From Pseudomonas sp. FP2196 (GTDB lineage Bacteria; Pseudomonadota; Gammaproteobacteria; Pseudomonadales; Pseudomonadaceae): a stretch of DNA of 64,000 nt. Of the stretch, positions 63,698 to 64,000 are shown piece after piece. A program made the translations under genes and the position numbers. The stretch is taken from assembly GCF_030687715.1 (NCBI RefSeq), contig NZ_CP117445.1, forward strand, positions 2,903,501 through 2,967,500, read 5' to 3'. Below the pieces are notes generated by a model that ran no database searches, was not told the origin of the DNA, and worked only from the letters and a program-made list of their open reading frames with translations. The number at the start of each line of letters is the position of its first letter. The stretch's first letter is position 1.

Positions 63698-64000
63698 ATG
63701 CCGTTGCTTTTCAAACGTTCTCTGCTGCCCAAACTGCGCAGCTTTCCGCTGACCGCCGAGGCCGTGACCATTCTGTCCGGTGCCGCCGAGTTCCGTCGTT
63801 GCCTGCTGGAGAAAATCGCCACGGCGACCCAGCGCATCTACATCGTCGCGCTTTATTTGCAGCAAGACGAAGCCGGTCAGGAAATCCTCGATGCCTTGCA
63901 CGCCGCCAAACTCAAGCGTCCCGAGCTTGAAATCGCCGTGGTGGTTGACTGGCTGCGCGCCCAGCGCGGTCTGATCGGCGCCGGTAAGCAGCCAGGCAAT
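63698..64000 (+). CDS. pssA: Phosphatidylserine synthase PssA (phospholipase D family), N-terminal part
   Basis: First 101 residues of a gene cut by the window edge. It opens MPLLFKRSLLPKLRSFPLTA, then VTILSGAAEFRRCLLEKIATATQRIYIVALYLQQDEAGQEILDAL, typical of the PLD-type CDP-diacylglycerol-serine O-phosphatidyltransferase of pseudomonads, which makes phosphatidylserine as precursor of phosphatidylethanolamine. The HKD motifs lie beyond the edge, so a related cardiolipin-synthase-like PLD is not excluded. Confidence 0.72.
   Translation, partial: MPLLFKRSLLPKLRSFPLTAEAVTILSGAAEFRRCLLEKIATATQRIYIVALYLQQDEAGQEILDALHAAKLKRPELEIAVVVDWLRAQRGLIGAGKQPGN

Overview
The window is chromosomal DNA of a fluorescent Pseudomonas, most likely of the P. 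fluorescens group. The basis is a pyoverdine-maturation acylase (PvdQ), a complete six-gene Fap functional-amyloid operon, a zwf/gnd pair, DpkA, NhaB, YbiT, LpxO, ZapE and DUF883 proteins that all read as pseudomonad versions, GC-rich coding DNA, and two families of REP/REPIN repeats typical of this genus between genes. I see no rRNA, tRNA, CRISPR array, prophage or insertion sequence.

Layout. 1-2050: the edge of a LuxE-like acyl-activating gene with an MdfA-type drug exporter. 2100-7180: small envelope proteins, a degenerate Fur-like regulator, pvdQ behind a likely PvdS promoter, a FecR/FpvR-type anti-sigma gene and a PepSY protein. 7186-12051: one very large toxin-like gene ending in an HExxH metallopeptidase motif. 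12267-20653: dpkA, small conserved genes, a nitrilase with its divergent LysR regulator, an NCS2 purine permease, zapE and a DinB-like protein. 20753-26800: a GNAT, a FhuE-type siderophore receptor, cptA, and a decayed reading frame. 27070-30376: gnd-zwf-HAD, translationally coupled. 30498-33900: nhaB and a delta-60-repeat beta-propeller protein. 34255-40621: a VpsR-like sigma-54 activator convergent with fapABCDEF. 40977-45405: NR kinase/pnuC, a Cache chemoreceptor, uppP. 45512-53196: YjbR, LysR, azoR, a hydrolase, a YhhS-type exporter, ybiT, lpxO. 53288-59607: ku, a soluble sugar dehydrogenase, then a GNAT-C39 peptidase fusion, an ATP-grasp ligase and a CorA-like protein. 59733-64000: dienoyl-CoA isomerase, nudC, a TSUP permease, a DUF1348/TetR pair and the start of pssA.

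How parts fit. The sigma-54 activator at 34255 is the natural candidate to drive fapA: upstream of fapA there is a GG-N10-GC sigma-54 promoter with a perfect 18-bp palindrome about 65 bp further upstream, plus related half-sites. PvdQ and the FecR protein belong to pyoverdine maturation and signalling, and FhuE-like uptake adds use of foreign siderophores. gnd-zwf supplies NADPH through the oxidative pentose phosphate route. lpxO and cptA both modify lipid A/LPS core.

The two least explained systems are (a) the 1621-residue toxin-like protein with four copies of an internal beta-hairpin/helix unit and a C-terminal HEFAH motif, and (b) the divergent GNAT-C39 peptidase / RimK-like ATP-grasp / CorA-like cluster, whose composition resembles peptide-tagging or small-peptide biosynthesis. 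All assignments come from reading the sequence and from memory of the families; no database search was run.
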